Notes under the pieces: generated by a model
Told to the model about the DNA's origin: nothing
What the model saw: the letters and a program-made list of their open reading frames with translations, nothing else
Database searches by the model: none
Part shown: one piece after another, positions 48,095-56,690 of the stretch
Layout of the letters: the number at the start of each line of letters is the position of its first letter
How positions within the stretch are numbered: the first letter of the stretch is position 1
Source: Streptosporangium sandarakinum
GTDB taxonomy: Bacteria; Actinomycetota; Actinomycetes; Streptosporangiales; Streptosporangiaceae
Assembly: GCF_013409935.1 (NCBI RefSeq)
Contig: NZ_JACCCO010000002.1
Span: 1,178,001 to 1,242,000 of the forward strand
Direction of reading: 5' to 3'
DNA: 64,000 nt
Made by a program: the position numbers and the translations under genes

Positions 48095-48882
48095 ACGACG
48101 TGAACGACGTCCTCTACTCCGTCGGCGACGGCGTCGCCACCATCACCTTCAACCGGCCGGAGGCGATGAACTCGCTGACCCTGCGGGCCAAGGCCGCCCT
48201 GCTGGACGCGCTGACCCGGGCCGCGCAGGACCCCGCCGTGCGGGCGGTGCTGCTGACGGGCTCGGGCCGGGCGTTCTGCGCGGGCCAGGACCTGGCCGAG
48301 CACGCGGCCTCCCTGGACGCGGGCCAGGGGCTGAACGACACCGTGCGGGCTCACTACAACCCGATCGTCCGGACGCTCACCGAGATGAACAAGCCGGTCG
48401 TCGCCGCGGTGAACGGTGTCGCCGCCGGAGCGGGCGCCTCCCTGGCCTTCGCCTGCGACCTGCGGATCGCCTCCGAGAAGGCGAGGTTCGCCATGGCCTT
48501 CACCGGCATCGGCCTGGCCCCCGACTCCGGCGCCTCGTGGACCCTGCAGCGCCTGGTCGGCCCGGCCCGCGCGGCCGAGCTCCTGCTGCTCGGCGAGCCG
48601 CTCGACGCGGCCCGCGCGCTGGAGCTGGGGGTCGTCTCCAGGGTCGTCCCGGCCGCCGAGCTGGACGCCGCCGCCCGGGAGCTGGCCGTACGGCTGGCAC
48701 AGGGCCCCACGAGCGCCTACGGGGCCACGAAGCGGGCCCTGGCGTTCGCCGCGGGCGCCTCCCTGCCGGACGCCCTGGACCAGGAGGCCGCCCTCCAGGA
48801 CGAGTGCGCGAGGACCGACGACCACGTCAACGCCACCCGCGCCTTCCTCAGGAAGGAGCGGCCCGTGTTCGAGGGCCACTAG
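48091..48882 (+). CDS. Enoyl-CoA hydratase/isomerase (crotonase) family protein
   Basis: A 263-residue crotonase. Seen: TITFNRPEAMNSL, AFCAGQDL (oxyanion-forming turn), and KPVVAAVNGVAAGAGASLAFACDLRIA, the second oxyanion loop. The catalytic Glu of hydratases is replaced by the FTGIGLAPDSGAS pattern (Asp), which favours a PaaG-like isomerase. GTG 48091 overlaps the PaaX stop by 4 bases, with AAGGAG upstream, so the two are co-translated. Confidence 0.88.
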   Translation: MNDVNDVLYSVGDGVATITFNRPEAMNSLTLRAKAALLDALTRAAQDPAVRAVLLTGSGRAFCAGQDLAEHAASLDAGQGLNDTVRAHYNPIVRTLTEMNKPVVAAVNGVAAGAGASLAFACDLRIASEKARFAMAFTGIGLAPDSGASWTLQRLVGPARAAELLLLGEPLDAARALELGVVSRVVPAAELDAAARELAVRLAQGPTSAYGATKRALAFAAGASLPDALDQEAALQDECARTDDHVNATRAFLRKERPVFEGH

Positions 48883-48885
48883 GCG

Positions 48886-48963
48886 ACAACAAAACAAGTT
48901 CGATAGGGATGGTCCACAACAAAACAATCTGTTAGCGTCTCTCCTGTTGCCTTACGGAACAGG
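48886..48963 (+). promoter_or_regulatory. MFS gene upstream region with direct repeat and inverted repeat
   Basis: ACAACAAAACAA occurs twice exactly 30 bases apart (48886-48897 and 48916-48927), and CCTGTT...AACAGG (48943-48948, 48958-48963) is an inverted repeat around the RBS of the MFS gene. These AT-rich repeats stand out and may be operator and -35 sites. The PaaX-type gene upstream is a possible regulator (inference). Confidence 0.4.
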
Positions 48964-48972
48964 AGACGACCC

Positions 48973-50421
48973 GTGTCGTTCGCATCCCCTCGCAGACCCC
49001 TGGCCCTCGGCGTGCTGTCCGCCGCGGGACTGATGACGATCCTGGACGGCAGCATCGTGACGGTCGCGATGCCCGCCATCCAGCGGGACCTGGGCTTCTC
49101 GCCCGCCGGCCTCAGCTGGATCGTCAACGCCTACCTTGTCGCGTTCGGCGGGCTGCTCCTGCTGGCGGGGCGACTGGGCGACCTGATCGGCCGCAAGAAG
49201 ATGTTCCTGGCCGGAAACGCGGTGTTCACCGCGGCCTCCGTGCTGGCGGGGGTCGCGGACGGCCAGGGCCTGCTCATCGCGGCGCGGTTCGGCCAGGGCG
49301 TCGGCAGCGCGATGGCCTCGTCCGTCGTGCTCGGCATCCTGGTGACGCTGTTCACCGAGGAGCGGGAACGCGGGAAGGCGATCGCGGTCTTCGCGTTCAC
49401 CGGCGCGGCGGGCGCCTCGCTCGGGCAGGTGCTGGGCGGAGTGCTCACCGACCTGCTCGACTGGCACTGGATCTTCCTGATCAACCTGCCGATCGGGCTG
49501 CTCACCATCGCCCTGGCGATCCCGGCGCTGCCGCGTGACCGCGGGCTCGGCCTCGCCGCCGGGGCGGACGTCGCGGGCGCCGCGCTGGTCACCTCGGGAC
49601 TGATGCTCGGGATCTACACGGTGGTCAAGGTCGAGGAGCACGGCTGGCTCTCGGCCCACACGCTCGGCCTCGGCGCCGTCTCGCTCGCCCTGCTCGCCGG
49701 GTTCGTCGTCCGCCAGGCCACCGCGGGAACCCCGCTCATGCCGCTGCGCGTCCTGCGCTCACGCAACGTCGCGGGGGGCAACCTCGTCCAGATGCTCGCG
49801 CTGTCGGCGATGTTCGCCTTCCAGATCCTCGTCGCGCTCTACATGCAGCGGGTCCTCGGGTACGGCGCCCTCGAAACCGGCCTGGCGATGCTCCCCGCCG
49901 CGGTGGCCATCGGCGCCATCTCCCTCTTCGTCTCCGCGCGGCTCAGCGCCCGGTACGGCGCGCGCGCCGTCCTGCTGGGCGGCCTGCTCATGCTGCTGGC
50001 CGCCATGCTGTGGCTGGCCCGCGTCCCGGTGAACGCGGGCTACGTGATCGACCTGCTGCCGGTGATGGTGCTGGTCGCGGGCGGCGGGCTGGTCCTCCCG
50101 GCGTTGACCACGCTCGGCATGTCCGGTGCGCGCGAGGACGACGCGGGCCTGGCCTCCGGCCTCTTCAACACCACCCAGCAGATCGGCATGGCCCTCGGCG
50201 TCGCGGTCCTGTCCACGCTGGCGGCGTCCCGCACGGAACAGCTGCTCGGAGAGGGCGAGAGCCGGGCCGCCGCGCTCACCGGCGGCTACCACCTGGCCTT
50301 CGCCACCTCCGCCGGCCTGCTCGCGGCGGCCGTCCTGGTGGCGCTCACCGTACTGCGCCGGCCCGGGGACGCCCGGGCCGTGACGGCGGAGCACGACGGC
50401 GAGGTCTCCCTCGCCTCCTGA
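48973..50421 (+). CDS. MFS drug:H+ antiporter (DHA2-type)
   Basis: A 482-residue membrane transporter with about 14 hydrophobic segments. Motif LDGSIVTVAMPAIQRDLG (helix 1 region), motif A-like GRLGDLIGRKKMFL between helices 2 and 3, and a motif C-like GAAGASLGQVLGGVL in helix 5 are as in drug pumps. GTG 48973 with AGGAGACG. Separated by a regulatory-looking gap from the crotonase, followed 52 bases later by a PPOX-type gene. Substrate unknown. Confidence 0.9.
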   Translation: MSFASPRRPLALGVLSAAGLMTILDGSIVTVAMPAIQRDLGFSPAGLSWIVNAYLVAFGGLLLLAGRLGDLIGRKKMFLAGNAVFTAASVLAGVADGQGLLIAARFGQGVGSAMASSVVLGILVTLFTEERERGKAIAVFAFTGAAGASLGQVLGGVLTDLLDWHWIFLINLPIGLLTIALAIPALPRDRGLGLAAGADVAGAALVTSGLMLGIYTVVKVEEHGWLSAHTLGLGAVSLALLAGFVVRQATAGTPLMPLRVLRSRNVAGGNLVQMLALSAMFAFQILVALYMQRVLGYGALETGLAMLPAAVAIGAISLFVSARLSARYGARAVLLGGLLMLLAAMLWLARVPVNAGYVIDLLPVMVLVAGGGLVLPALTTLGMSGAREDDAGLASGLFNTTQQIGMALGVAVLSTLAASRTEQLLGEGESRAAALTGGYHLAFATSAGLLAAAVLVALTVLRRPGDARAVTAEHDGEVSLAS

Positions 50422-50473
50422 CCGCCACGCCCGGCCACCGGAACCACCCGACCACCGACAAGGAAGAACCCAG

Positions 50474-50953
50474 ATGAGCGAGAACGACTACGGCCCCGGC
50501 CAGGGCCCCGGCGCCCGGCCCCTCACCGAGGACGAAGTGGCCCGCATCCTCGGCGAGCAGCGGTTCGGCGTGCTGGCGACCGTCAAACGCGACGGCCGCC
50601 CGCACCTGGCCTCGATGGTCTTCGGCTGGGACCCCGAGGAGCGGGTCATCCGGATCTCGTCGGCCGAGGGACGCATCAAGGTGACGCACCTGCGGCGTGA
50701 TCCGCGCGCGACCCTGCACGCCCAGGGTGAGAACGTCTTCTCCTACGCCGTCGCGGAGGGCGAGGCGGAGGTGTCGGAGGCGAGCGCGGAGCCCGGTGAC
50801 GCGACCGGGCGGGAACTGCTGGCGATGGCCGGCGGCTTCGACGACCCGGCGGACGAGACCGCGTTCCTCGAACAGATGGTGAAGGACCGGCGCGTGGTGA
50901 TCAGGCTCCGGGTGTCACGCCTGTACGGAACGGCCCTGGACGCGCGGAACTGA
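50474..50953 (+). CDS. PPOX/F420-binding split-barrel protein
   Basis: A 159-residue flavin- or F420-dependent oxidoreductase-type protein: ARILGEQRFGVLATVKRDGRPHLASMVFGW, a pattern (shown in part) typical of PPOX-class Rv-type enzymes, VTHLRRDPRATLHA, and TAFLEQMVKDRRVVIRL. RBS AAGGAAG before ATG 50474. The neighbouring pump and the PaaX/crotonase genes suggest a detoxification or catabolic role; cofactor not determined. Confidence 0.85.
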   Translation: MSENDYGPGQGPGARPLTEDEVARILGEQRFGVLATVKRDGRPHLASMVFGWDPEERVIRISSAEGRIKVTHLRRDPRATLHAQGENVFSYAVAEGEAEVSEASAEPGDATGRELLAMAGGFDDPADETAFLEQMVKDRRVVIRLRVSRLYGTALDARN

Positions 50954-50954
50954 T

Positions 50955-50993
50955 CCGTGCCGAACCGGGCCCGGGAAGGCCCACCGGGGCGGC
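50955..50993. terminator. Hairpin at convergent junction (PPOX / tag)
   Basis: GTGCCG (50955-50960) pairs with CGGCAC (50988-50993), plus an inner CCGG/CCGG stem. No T-tract. Confidence 0.45.
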
Positions 50994-51023
50994 ACGGCCC
51001 GCCGCGCCGGCCGGGACCGGAGG

Positions 51024-51572
51024 TCAGCGGCAGGCGTCGCGGACCCAGCAGTCGGCCAGGTGGTCGTTGACCAGGCCGATGGCCTGCATGAGCGCGTAGG
51101 CGGTGGTGGGGCCGACGAAGCGGAACCCGCGCGCCCTGAGCTCCTTGGCGAGCGCCTTGGAACCGGGCGTCTGGGCGGGCACGTCGGCCAGGATCTTCGG
51201 GACCGGGGATCCGGGGTCGGCGTACCGCCAGACCAGCTCGGACAGGCCCCCGTCGAGCGCGACCCGGGCGTTGGCGACGGCGGCCTCGATCTTGGCGCGG
51301 TTGCGGACGATGCCGGCGTCGCCCATCAGACGCTCGACGTCGGCCGGGCCGAACGCCGCCACGGCGGGGATGGAGAACCCGGCGAAGGCGGCCCGGAAGT
51401 TCTCCCGCTTGCGCAGGATCGTGATCCACGACAGCCCGGACTGGAACGCCTCCAGGGTCAGCCGCTCGAACACCAGATCGTCGCCCTCGACCCTGCGGCC
51501 CCACTCGTCGTCGTGGTAGGCGATGTACTCGGGGGCCGAACCGGCCCAGCCGCAGCGCACCGGCTCGGTCAT
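51024..51572 (-). CDS. tag: DNA-3-methyladenine glycosylase I
   Basis: Removes 3-methyladenine from alkylated DNA. The 182-residue protein has RCGWAGSAPEYIAYHDDEWG (start with the Cys/His of the zinc site), FQSGLSWITILRKRENFRAAF, FVGPTTAYALMQAIGLVNDH and the final CW pair of the zinc snap. Catalytic Glu is in FERLTLEAFQ. ATG 51572. Matches the tagA (Rv1210) slot. Confidence 0.92.
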   Translation of the reverse strand: MTEPVRCGWAGSAPEYIAYHDDEWGRRVEGDDLVFERLTLEAFQSGLSWITILRKRENFRAAFAGFSIPAVAAFGPADVERLMGDAGIVRNRAKIEAAVANARVALDGGLSELVWRYADPGSPVPKILADVPAQTPGSKALAKELRARGFRFVGPTTAYALMQAIGLVNDHLADCWVRDACR

Positions 51573-52420
51573 CGCGCCTCCCTCACTTCCCGGTCGCCGC
51601 GGTCGCTCCGGTCACCTTGGCCGTCCCGATCGCCGCGGTCGTTCCGGCCATCCTGGCCGGGCCGGTCGTCCTCGCCCGCCCCGTCGGCCCCGCCGGTCCG
51701 GCCGTGCTCGCCGGTCCGGCCGTCCCGATCGTCGCCACCCGCCTGATCGTCCCGGTCGTCCCGGTCGCTCCGGTCACCGTGGGCGGGGCGGCCGCCGGGC
51801 TCCGGGGCCGCGCCGGTCTCACCGGTCTCGCCGCCCTCGCCGTCCCTGCCGTCCGCGGAGGTCTCCTCCGGGCCGTCCTCCGCCTTCGAGCCGCCCTCGG
51901 CCTCCGGGTCGTCCTCGGCCGGTAGGGCGGGCCGGGCGTCGCTCCCGGTCGCCCGGTCGCCGTACGGCACGGCGGGGGCGCCCGGAGAACCGCCGGGGGC
52001 CGCCGGCTCCCCCGGATGGGTCTCCAGCAGCTCCGTGGGGCCCCACGGCGCCTCGGGCTCGTGCTCGGTGCGCGGACCGCTCAGCGGCGCGGCGTAGGCC
52101 TCCTGGCGGGCTTTGAGGCGGCCGGCCAGCAGCTCCGACACCCGCTGCTCCAGCACCGCGATCCGGGTGTCGCGCTCGCTCAGCGCGGCGGCGACCCGGT
52201 TCAGCGCCTCGTCCACGCTCTCGGTGTGATAGCCGACGAGGCTCACCGGCAGGTGCAGCGCCATGAGATCGACCGCGCCGAGCTGCCCTGCCTCGGGCAG
52301 GCCGAGCGGCGGGACGTCCGGGGTGAACTCCCCCAGTTCGTCACCCCGTCCCGTGGCGACCGCCCAGACACCGGCGAGTATGGCGATGGCGGCGAGCGCG
52401 AGCGCGAGTACGACCAGCAC
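51569..52420 (-). CDS. DivIVA-like membrane-anchored protein with long charged tail
   Basis: A 283-residue protein: one N-terminal membrane helix (LVVLALALAAIAILAGVWAV), then DALNRVAAALSERDTRIAVLEQRVSELL, a short coiled coil resembling the start of DivIVA family repeats, then a Pro/Gly linker and a very repetitive Asp/Arg/Gly tail (GDRDGQGDRSDRGDREVREAR). GTG at 52420 was chosen; TTG further up is possible. Overlaps the tag start by 4 bases. Likely a cell-pole or wall-associated scaffold, by analogy (inference). Confidence 0.75.
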   Translation of the reverse strand: MLVVLALALAAIAILAGVWAVATGRGDELGEFTPDVPPLGLPEAGQLGAVDLMALHLPVSLVGYHTESVDEALNRVAAALSERDTRIAVLEQRVSELLAGRLKARQEAYAAPLSGPRTEHEPEAPWGPTELLETHPGEPAAPGGSPGAPAVPYGDRATGSDARPALPAEDDPEAEGGSKAEDGPEETSADGRDGEGGETGETGAAPEPGGRPAHGDRSDRDDRDDQAGGDDRDGRTGEHGRTGGADGAGEDDRPGQDGRNDRGDRDGQGDRSDRGDREVREAR

Positions 52421-52462
52421 ATACGAATCGTGCCACAACTCCCCTGATCTAAGGTTGGGGTC

Positions 52463-52774
52463 ATGGCAGCTCTTGTGGTGATCGGCCCTGGAGATCCGGG
52501 TGATCCCGGCTGGGTGGAGGCCCGTTCCGTCGCCGGGATCGCCGAGCTGGCCCGCGCCGGGCACACCGTCGTCGTGACCCCCGCGGCCCTGGTCGGGAGC
52601 GCCGCCGGGCACGCCGAGGAGGCCGCGGAGCTGGCCGTGGCCGCGGTCTGCGTCTGGGCCGGGGCGCGGGTCCTGCGCACGACCCGCCCCGGCCCGGTAC
52701 GGCAGGCCGCCGAGATGGCCGACGCCCTCGCCGGGCGGCGCCCGCCCGCGCTGACCCGCCGCGGCCTGGCCTGA
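52463..52774 (+). CDS. Small DHPS C-terminal-like protein (103 aa)
   Basis: A 103-residue soluble protein. The C-terminal half VAAVCVWAGARVLRTTRPG and RQAAEMADALAG resembles the last barrel strand and helix of dihydropteroate synthase, and folP2 is the mycobacterial neighbour in this block. It lacks the substrate-binding residues, so it is probably a degenerate or re-purposed fragment. ATG 52463 is 42 bases from the divergent DivIVA-like start. Name is an inference. Confidence 0.55.
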   Translation: MAALVVIGPGDPGDPGWVEARSVAGIAELARAGHTVVVTPAALVGSAAGHAEEAAELAVAAVCVWAGARVLRTTRPGPVRQAAEMADALAGRRPPALTRRGLA

Positions 52775-52788
52775 GACCAGGCCAGGCC
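52763..52788. terminator. Perfect hairpin over the stop of the 103-aa gene
   Basis: GGCCTGGCCTG (52763-52773), loop AGAC, CAGGCCAGGCC (52778-52788): an 11-bp perfect stem overlapping the TGA and facing the convergent LOG gene. Confidence 0.6.
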
Positions 52789-52799
52789 GGAGCGCGTGC

Positions 52800-53384
52800 C
52801 TACGGCGTGGACTCGCCGATCTCCTCGGGGCTCGGCACCAGGTGCCGCGTCCGCTTCTCCAGGTGCTGGAACGCCTCCTCGACCGTGGTGGCCCAGGAGA
52901 TCGCGTCGAAGACGTTCGGCCGGGTGAAGCCCGCCTCGTGCAGGTTGTCCACGAGCTGCCGCAGCGGCGCGTAGAGCCCCCAGGGGTCGAGGACCACGAG
53001 CGGCTTGTCGTGCAGGCCGAGCGTGCGCGCCGTCCAGATCTCGAACAGCTCCTCCAGCGTCCCGATGCCGCCGGGCAGCACCAGGAACGCGTCGGACCGG
53101 GCGTCCATGACGCCCTTGCGCTCCCGCATGTCGGTCGTGACGACGATCTCGTCGGAGTCCTCGTCGGCGACCTCGATGTCGACCAGGGCCTGGGGAATGA
53201 CCCCGATGGTGCGGCCGCCGCCCGCGCGGGCGGCGCGGGCCACCGCGCCCATGCAGGAGACCTTGGCGCCGCCGCTGACGAGCGTGTGGCCCCGCCGGGC
53301 GATCTCGGCCCCCACCTCCTCCGCCAGCGTCAGATACTTCGCGTCGATCTTCTGGCTCGATGCCAGGAATACGCATACGAACAC
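52800..53384 (-). CDS. LOG-family protein 1 (TIGR00730-type Rossmann fold)
   Basis: A 194-residue Rossmann-fold protein of the cytokinin-nucleotide phosphoribohydrolase (LOG) superfamily, usually releasing base from nucleoside monophosphate. Key motif PGGIGTLEELFE (with PGGxGTxxE) near 105, GGAKVSCMGAVARAA, and RERKGVMD. GTG 53384. The second copy follows 23 bases upstream on the same strand. Physiological substrate in bacteria is uncertain. Confidence 0.88.
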   Translation of the reverse strand: MFVCVFLASSQKIDAKYLTLAEEVGAEIARRGHTLVSGGAKVSCMGAVARAARAGGGRTIGVIPQALVDIEVADEDSDEIVVTTDMRERKGVMDARSDAFLVLPGGIGTLEELFEIWTARTLGLHDKPLVVLDPWGLYAPLRQLVDNLHEAGFTRPNVFDAISWATTVEEAFQHLEKRTRHLVPSPEEIGESTP

Positions 53385-53406
53385 GTTGAGACCTTACGAC
53401 CGTCTT

Positions 53407-54201
53407 TTACTGGGCGTCGCCGACCGTGCCCGCGGCCGCCCGCTCCTCGTCCTCGCGGTGCCGCGACCGGTTCCGGTCGGCGTCGGTGATGATCCGTACG
53501 GCCTCGTCCACGTCGTCGGTGACGTAGATCAGGTCGATGTCGGCCGGGGAGATCTTGCCGGAGCCCACCAGGGTGGTCTTCATCCAGTCGAGCAGGCCAC
53601 CCCAGTACTCGGTGCCCATGAGCACCACGGGGAAGGAGGTGACCTTGCGGGTCTGCACCAGGGTCAGCGCCTCGAACAGCTCGTCCATCGTGCCGAAGCC
53701 GCCGGGGAGCGTCACGAACCCGCACGCGTACTTCACGAACATGGTCTTGCGGACGAAGAAGTAGCGGAACTCGATGCCGAGGTCGACGTACTCGTTCATC
53801 TGCTGCTCGAAGGGGAGCTCGATGCCCAGGCCCACGGAGACGCCGCCCGCCTCCCTGGCGCCCCGGTTGGCCGCCTCCATGCAGCCGGGCCCGCCCCCGG
53901 TGATCACGGCGTAGCCCGCCTCGGAGAACTTGCGGCCGAGCTCGATGCCCATCTCGTACTCGGGCGTGCCCTCCTTGGTCCGCGCGGACCCGAAGACGGT
54001 GACCGCCTGGGGCAGTTCGGCGAGTTGTCCGAAGCCCTCCACGAACTCCGCCTGGATGCGCATGACCCGCCAGGGGTCCATGTGCAGCCAATCCGCCGGC
54101 CCCCTGCGGTCGAGGAGCCTCTGGTCGTGCGTGGAGTCGGAAACGAGGGCGCCGCGCACCAGGGATGCCCCCTGCCGGCGTTCCGGGCGTGTCTTCTTCA
54201 T
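53407..54201 (-). CDS. LOG-family protein 2 (TIGR00730-type, longer)
   Basis: A 264-residue paralogue with an N-terminal extension of about 60 residues (MKKTRPERRQGASLV). Motifs GGGPGCMEAANRGA, FVRKTMFVKYACGFV and PGGFGTMDELFE. ATG 54201 was chosen because the upstream extension (to 54357) runs through a hairpin and is not conserved-looking. Tandem with LOG 1, so a duplicated or heteromeric pair is likely. Distance to dapE is 220 bases. Confidence 0.88.
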   Translation of the reverse strand: MKKTRPERRQGASLVRGALVSDSTHDQRLLDRRGPADWLHMDPWRVMRIQAEFVEGFGQLAELPQAVTVFGSARTKEGTPEYEMGIELGRKFSEAGYAVITGGGPGCMEAANRGAREAGGVSVGLGIELPFEQQMNEYVDLGIEFRYFFVRKTMFVKYACGFVTLPGGFGTMDELFEALTLVQTRKVTSFPVVLMGTEYWGGLLDWMKTTLVGSGKISPADIDLIYVTDDVDEAVRIITDADRNRSRHREDEERAAAGTVGDAQ

Positions 54202-54308
54202 GCCGAACACGCTAGCCCGTTCAACAAAAATCTTGAAAAATCTACTGGCGAACACGGAACCGGATTTCGCCGAACGCGCGTCTAACCGCCGAGGGTGCTG
54301 CTCGGGAC

Positions 54309-54356
54309 TGAAAGTGGCTTTCCCCGTCAAATGGCCGACGAGGAAAGCCACTTTCA
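54309..54356 (-). terminator. 15-bp perfect inverted repeat between dapE and the LOG pair
   Basis: TGAAAGTGGCTTTCC (54309-54323) and GGAAAGCCACTTTCA (54342-54356), with an inner CGTC/GACG extension after one bulge. Lies between two leftward genes. No T-tract; could be a terminator of dapE or a protein-binding site. Confidence 0.55.
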
Positions 54357-54421
54357 TTTGGGCCCGGCCCGTCCGGGTCGCCGGGCGGGCCGTCAGCCCA
54401 GCCAGCCGGGCATGCCGGCCG

Positions 54422-55483
54422 TCAGCTCAGCCAGTCGAGCATTCTGCGCTCGCACTCGACGATCTTCTCCAGCGCGACGTACTCCCCCCGCTGGTGCGCG
54501 AGATTGGGATCTCCGGGCCCGTAGTTCACCGCGGGAACGCCGAGACCGGAAAAGAGCGAGACGTCGGTCCAGCCGAGTTTGGCCCGCGGTTCGCCGCCGA
54601 CGGCCGACAGGAAGGCCGCGGCCACCGGGTGGGACAGGCCGGGCCGCGCACCGGGCGCCCCGTCGGTGAAGTGGACCTCGAACCCGTCGAACACCCCGCG
54701 CACGTGCTCCTGGGCCGCCTCCAGCGACAGGTCCGGGGCGAAACGGTAGTTGACGGTGACCACGCACTCGTCGGGGATCACGTTGCCGGCGACTCCGCCG
54801 TTGATCGCGACCGCGTTCAGGCCCTCGTGGTACTCCAGCCCGTCCACGACGGGCCGTCTGGCGCGGTGGCCGTCGAGGATCGCGAGGACCGGACCGGCCG
54901 CGTGGACGGCGTTGACCCCGAGCCAGGACCGGGCGCTGTGCGCGCGTTTGCCGCGGGTGACGACCTGCGCCCGCAGCGTGCCCTGGCAGCCGCCCTCGAT
55001 CACGCCGTCGGTGGGCTCCATGAGCACCGCGAAGTCCCCGGCGAGCCAGTCGGGGTGCCGGCGGCTGAGCCGGAGCAGGCCGTTGCGCTCGACCTCGATC
55101 TCCTCGCAGTCGTAGAAGACGTACGTGACGTCCCGGCTCGGCTCCGGCAGCGCGGCGGCCAGCCGCAGCGCGACCGCGATGCCGGACTTCATGTCGGAGG
55201 TGCCGCAGCCGTACAGCAGGCCGTCCTCGACCCGGCTCGGCAGGTTGCCGGCGACCGGCACGGTGTCGATGTGCCCGGCGATCACCACCCGCTCGCCGCG
55301 GCCCAGCGCGGTGCGGGCGACGACCGCGTCGCCGTCGCGGTGCACGGTCAGGTGCGGCAGCGCCCGCAGCGCCTCCTCGACCGCGTCGGCCAGCGCCTTC
55401 TCGTGACCGCTGACCGACTCGACGTCCACGATCCGCGCGGTGAGCGCGCCGACGTCCTGTGTGAGATCCAGACGCGTACCCAT
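54422..55483 (-). CDS. dapE: Succinyl-diaminopimelate desuccinylase
   Basis: Hydrolyses N-succinyl-LL-diaminopimelate for lysine and peptidoglycan synthesis. M20 metallopeptidase fold with VIAGHIDTVP (His/Asp metal ligands), YGCGTSDMKSG, CEEIEVERNGL (catalytic Glu pair) and NLAHQRGEY (last His). 353 residues, ATG 55483. Read in the same direction as dapC (57440) but separated by three genes. Confidence 0.95.
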   Translation of the reverse strand: MGTRLDLTQDVGALTARIVDVESVSGHEKALADAVEEALRALPHLTVHRDGDAVVARTALGRGERVVIAGHIDTVPVAGNLPSRVEDGLLYGCGTSDMKSGIAVALRLAAALPEPSRDVTYVFYDCEEIEVERNGLLRLSRRHPDWLAGDFAVLMEPTDGVIEGGCQGTLRAQVVTRGKRAHSARSWLGVNAVHAAGPVLAILDGHRARRPVVDGLEYHEGLNAVAINGGVAGNVIPDECVVTVNYRFAPDLSLEAAQEHVRGVFDGFEVHFTDGAPGARPGLSHPVAAAFLSAVGGEPRAKLGWTDVSLFSGLGVPAVNYGPGDPNLAHQRGEYVALEKIVECERRMLDWLS

Positions 55484-55550
55484 GCTCGCGACCTTACCGG
55501 CCCGGCCGCGGATCTCCCCGGGGCACGCGACCGCCGGGCGGGCCCGCCTC

Positions 55551-55652
55551 GGTCGGCTCCGGTACGGCGGGCGGGCGCGTGGCCGGTCGACTCCGGTACG
55601 GCGGGCGGGCGCGTGGCCGGTCGACTCCGGTACGGCGGGCGGGCGCGTGGCC
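55551..55652. repeat. 34-bp tandem repeat (three units), VNTR candidate
   Basis: Units at 55551-55584, 55585-55618 and 55619-55652 beginning GGTCG(G/A)CTCCGGTACGGC. Units 2 and 3 are identical, and unit 1 differs at one base. It lies in the gap between dapE and the lysozyme-like gene. Confidence 0.9.
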
Positions 55653-55731
55653 GGTCGGAGAGCCCGCCACGGCCGGATGGACGGCCCGGAGGCGGATCCC
55701 CGCGCCTCGCCGTACCGGTAGGTTCTTCAGG

Positions 55732-56598
55732 GTGCGACGGCGCTTCTCCAAAGGGGTCATCGCGATCATCGTGATCGTGGTCCTGCTCGCGGTGGCCATC
55801 ACCGTGGGCGTCTTCAAGCTTCTCCATCGGGTCCCCACCCTCGCCGGGCCCGGCGAGGGCTGCCGGGTCACCACCCCGAAGGGCACCCGCGACCTGGACA
55901 TCGAGCAGGCCCAGGTGGCCGCCGTCATCGCCGCGGTGGCGGCCCGCAGGAAGCTGCCCGAGCGGGCCGTGGTCATCGCCTACGCCACCGGCATCCAGGA
56001 GTCCAAGCTCTACAACCTCACCTACGGCGACCGCGACTCGGTGGGGGTGTTCCAGCAGCGGCCCTCCCAGGGCTGGGGCAAGCCCGAGCAGCTCGTGGAC
56101 CCCGTCTACGCCACGGGGAAGTTCTTCTCGGCGCTGGTGAAGGTCAAGAACTACCGCAAGCTGCCGCTCCACGAGGCGGCCCAGCGGGTGCAGCGCTCGG
56201 CCGACGGGTCGGCCTACGCCCAGCACGAGGACGACGGGGAGATCCTGGCCGCGGCGTTCACCGGGCGGGTTCCCGGGGCCGTGCACTGCTGGTTCCCCCC
56301 GAAGCCGAGCAAGAGTCCCACGGCCGTGCGCGCCACGGCGAAGCCGGCGAGCGCGACGCCGCCGCCCGCCACCGAGCGGGCCAGGCGGCGGCTGGCCCGC
56401 GCCCTGGGGCCCGGCGCCACGCTCGACACCGGCTCGCGCAGGCGCGGCTGGCTGGTGGCCTCCTGGTCGGTGGCGCACGCCCAGGAGTTCGGGCTGCGCC
56501 GGATCCGTTACGACGGCCGGGCCTGGACGTCGGCGAAGGGCGAGGACGGCTGGCGCCCGGACGCCGCGGCGACGGCGGCGCGGGTCGAGATCTCCTGA
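55732..56598 (+). CDS. Membrane-anchored lysozyme-like-motif protein
   Basis: A 288-residue type-II membrane protein: helix GVIAIIVIVVLLAVAITVGV at residues 7-26, then an extracellular domain with IQESKLYNLTYGDRDSVGVF and QQRPSQGWG, the pattern seen in actinobacterial lysozyme-like domains, then a Pro/Ala/Thr linker and a C-terminal domain of about 80 residues. GTG 55732. The catalytic Glu could be the one in IQESK. Function inferred only from motif; it may act on peptidoglycan. Confidence 0.72.
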   Translation: MRRRFSKGVIAIIVIVVLLAVAITVGVFKLLHRVPTLAGPGEGCRVTTPKGTRDLDIEQAQVAAVIAAVAARRKLPERAVVIAYATGIQESKLYNLTYGDRDSVGVFQQRPSQGWGKPEQLVDPVYATGKFFSALVKVKNYRKLPLHEAAQRVQRSADGSAYAQHEDDGEILAAAFTGRVPGAVHCWFPPKPSKSPTAVRATAKPASATPPPATERARRRLARALGPGATLDTGSRRRGWLVASWSVAHAQEFGLRRIRYDGRAWTSAKGEDGWRPDAAATAARVEIS

Positions 56599-56690
56599 GG
56601 GGTCCGCTCCACCGCCGGCGGAGGTCCCGGCCGCCCCGGACCCGCGCCGCCCCGGACCCGCGCCGCCCGGTTCCGTGCCGGGAGCCGGTT

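Noticed and set aside
54201-54357. Longer start for LOG protein 2 at 54357
   Set aside because: Reading passes through a 15-bp inverted repeat and the extension is not conserved-looking; ATG 54201 is better.
55551-55652. CRISPR array
   Set aside because: Contiguous identical 34-bp units with no spacers; a tandem repeat.
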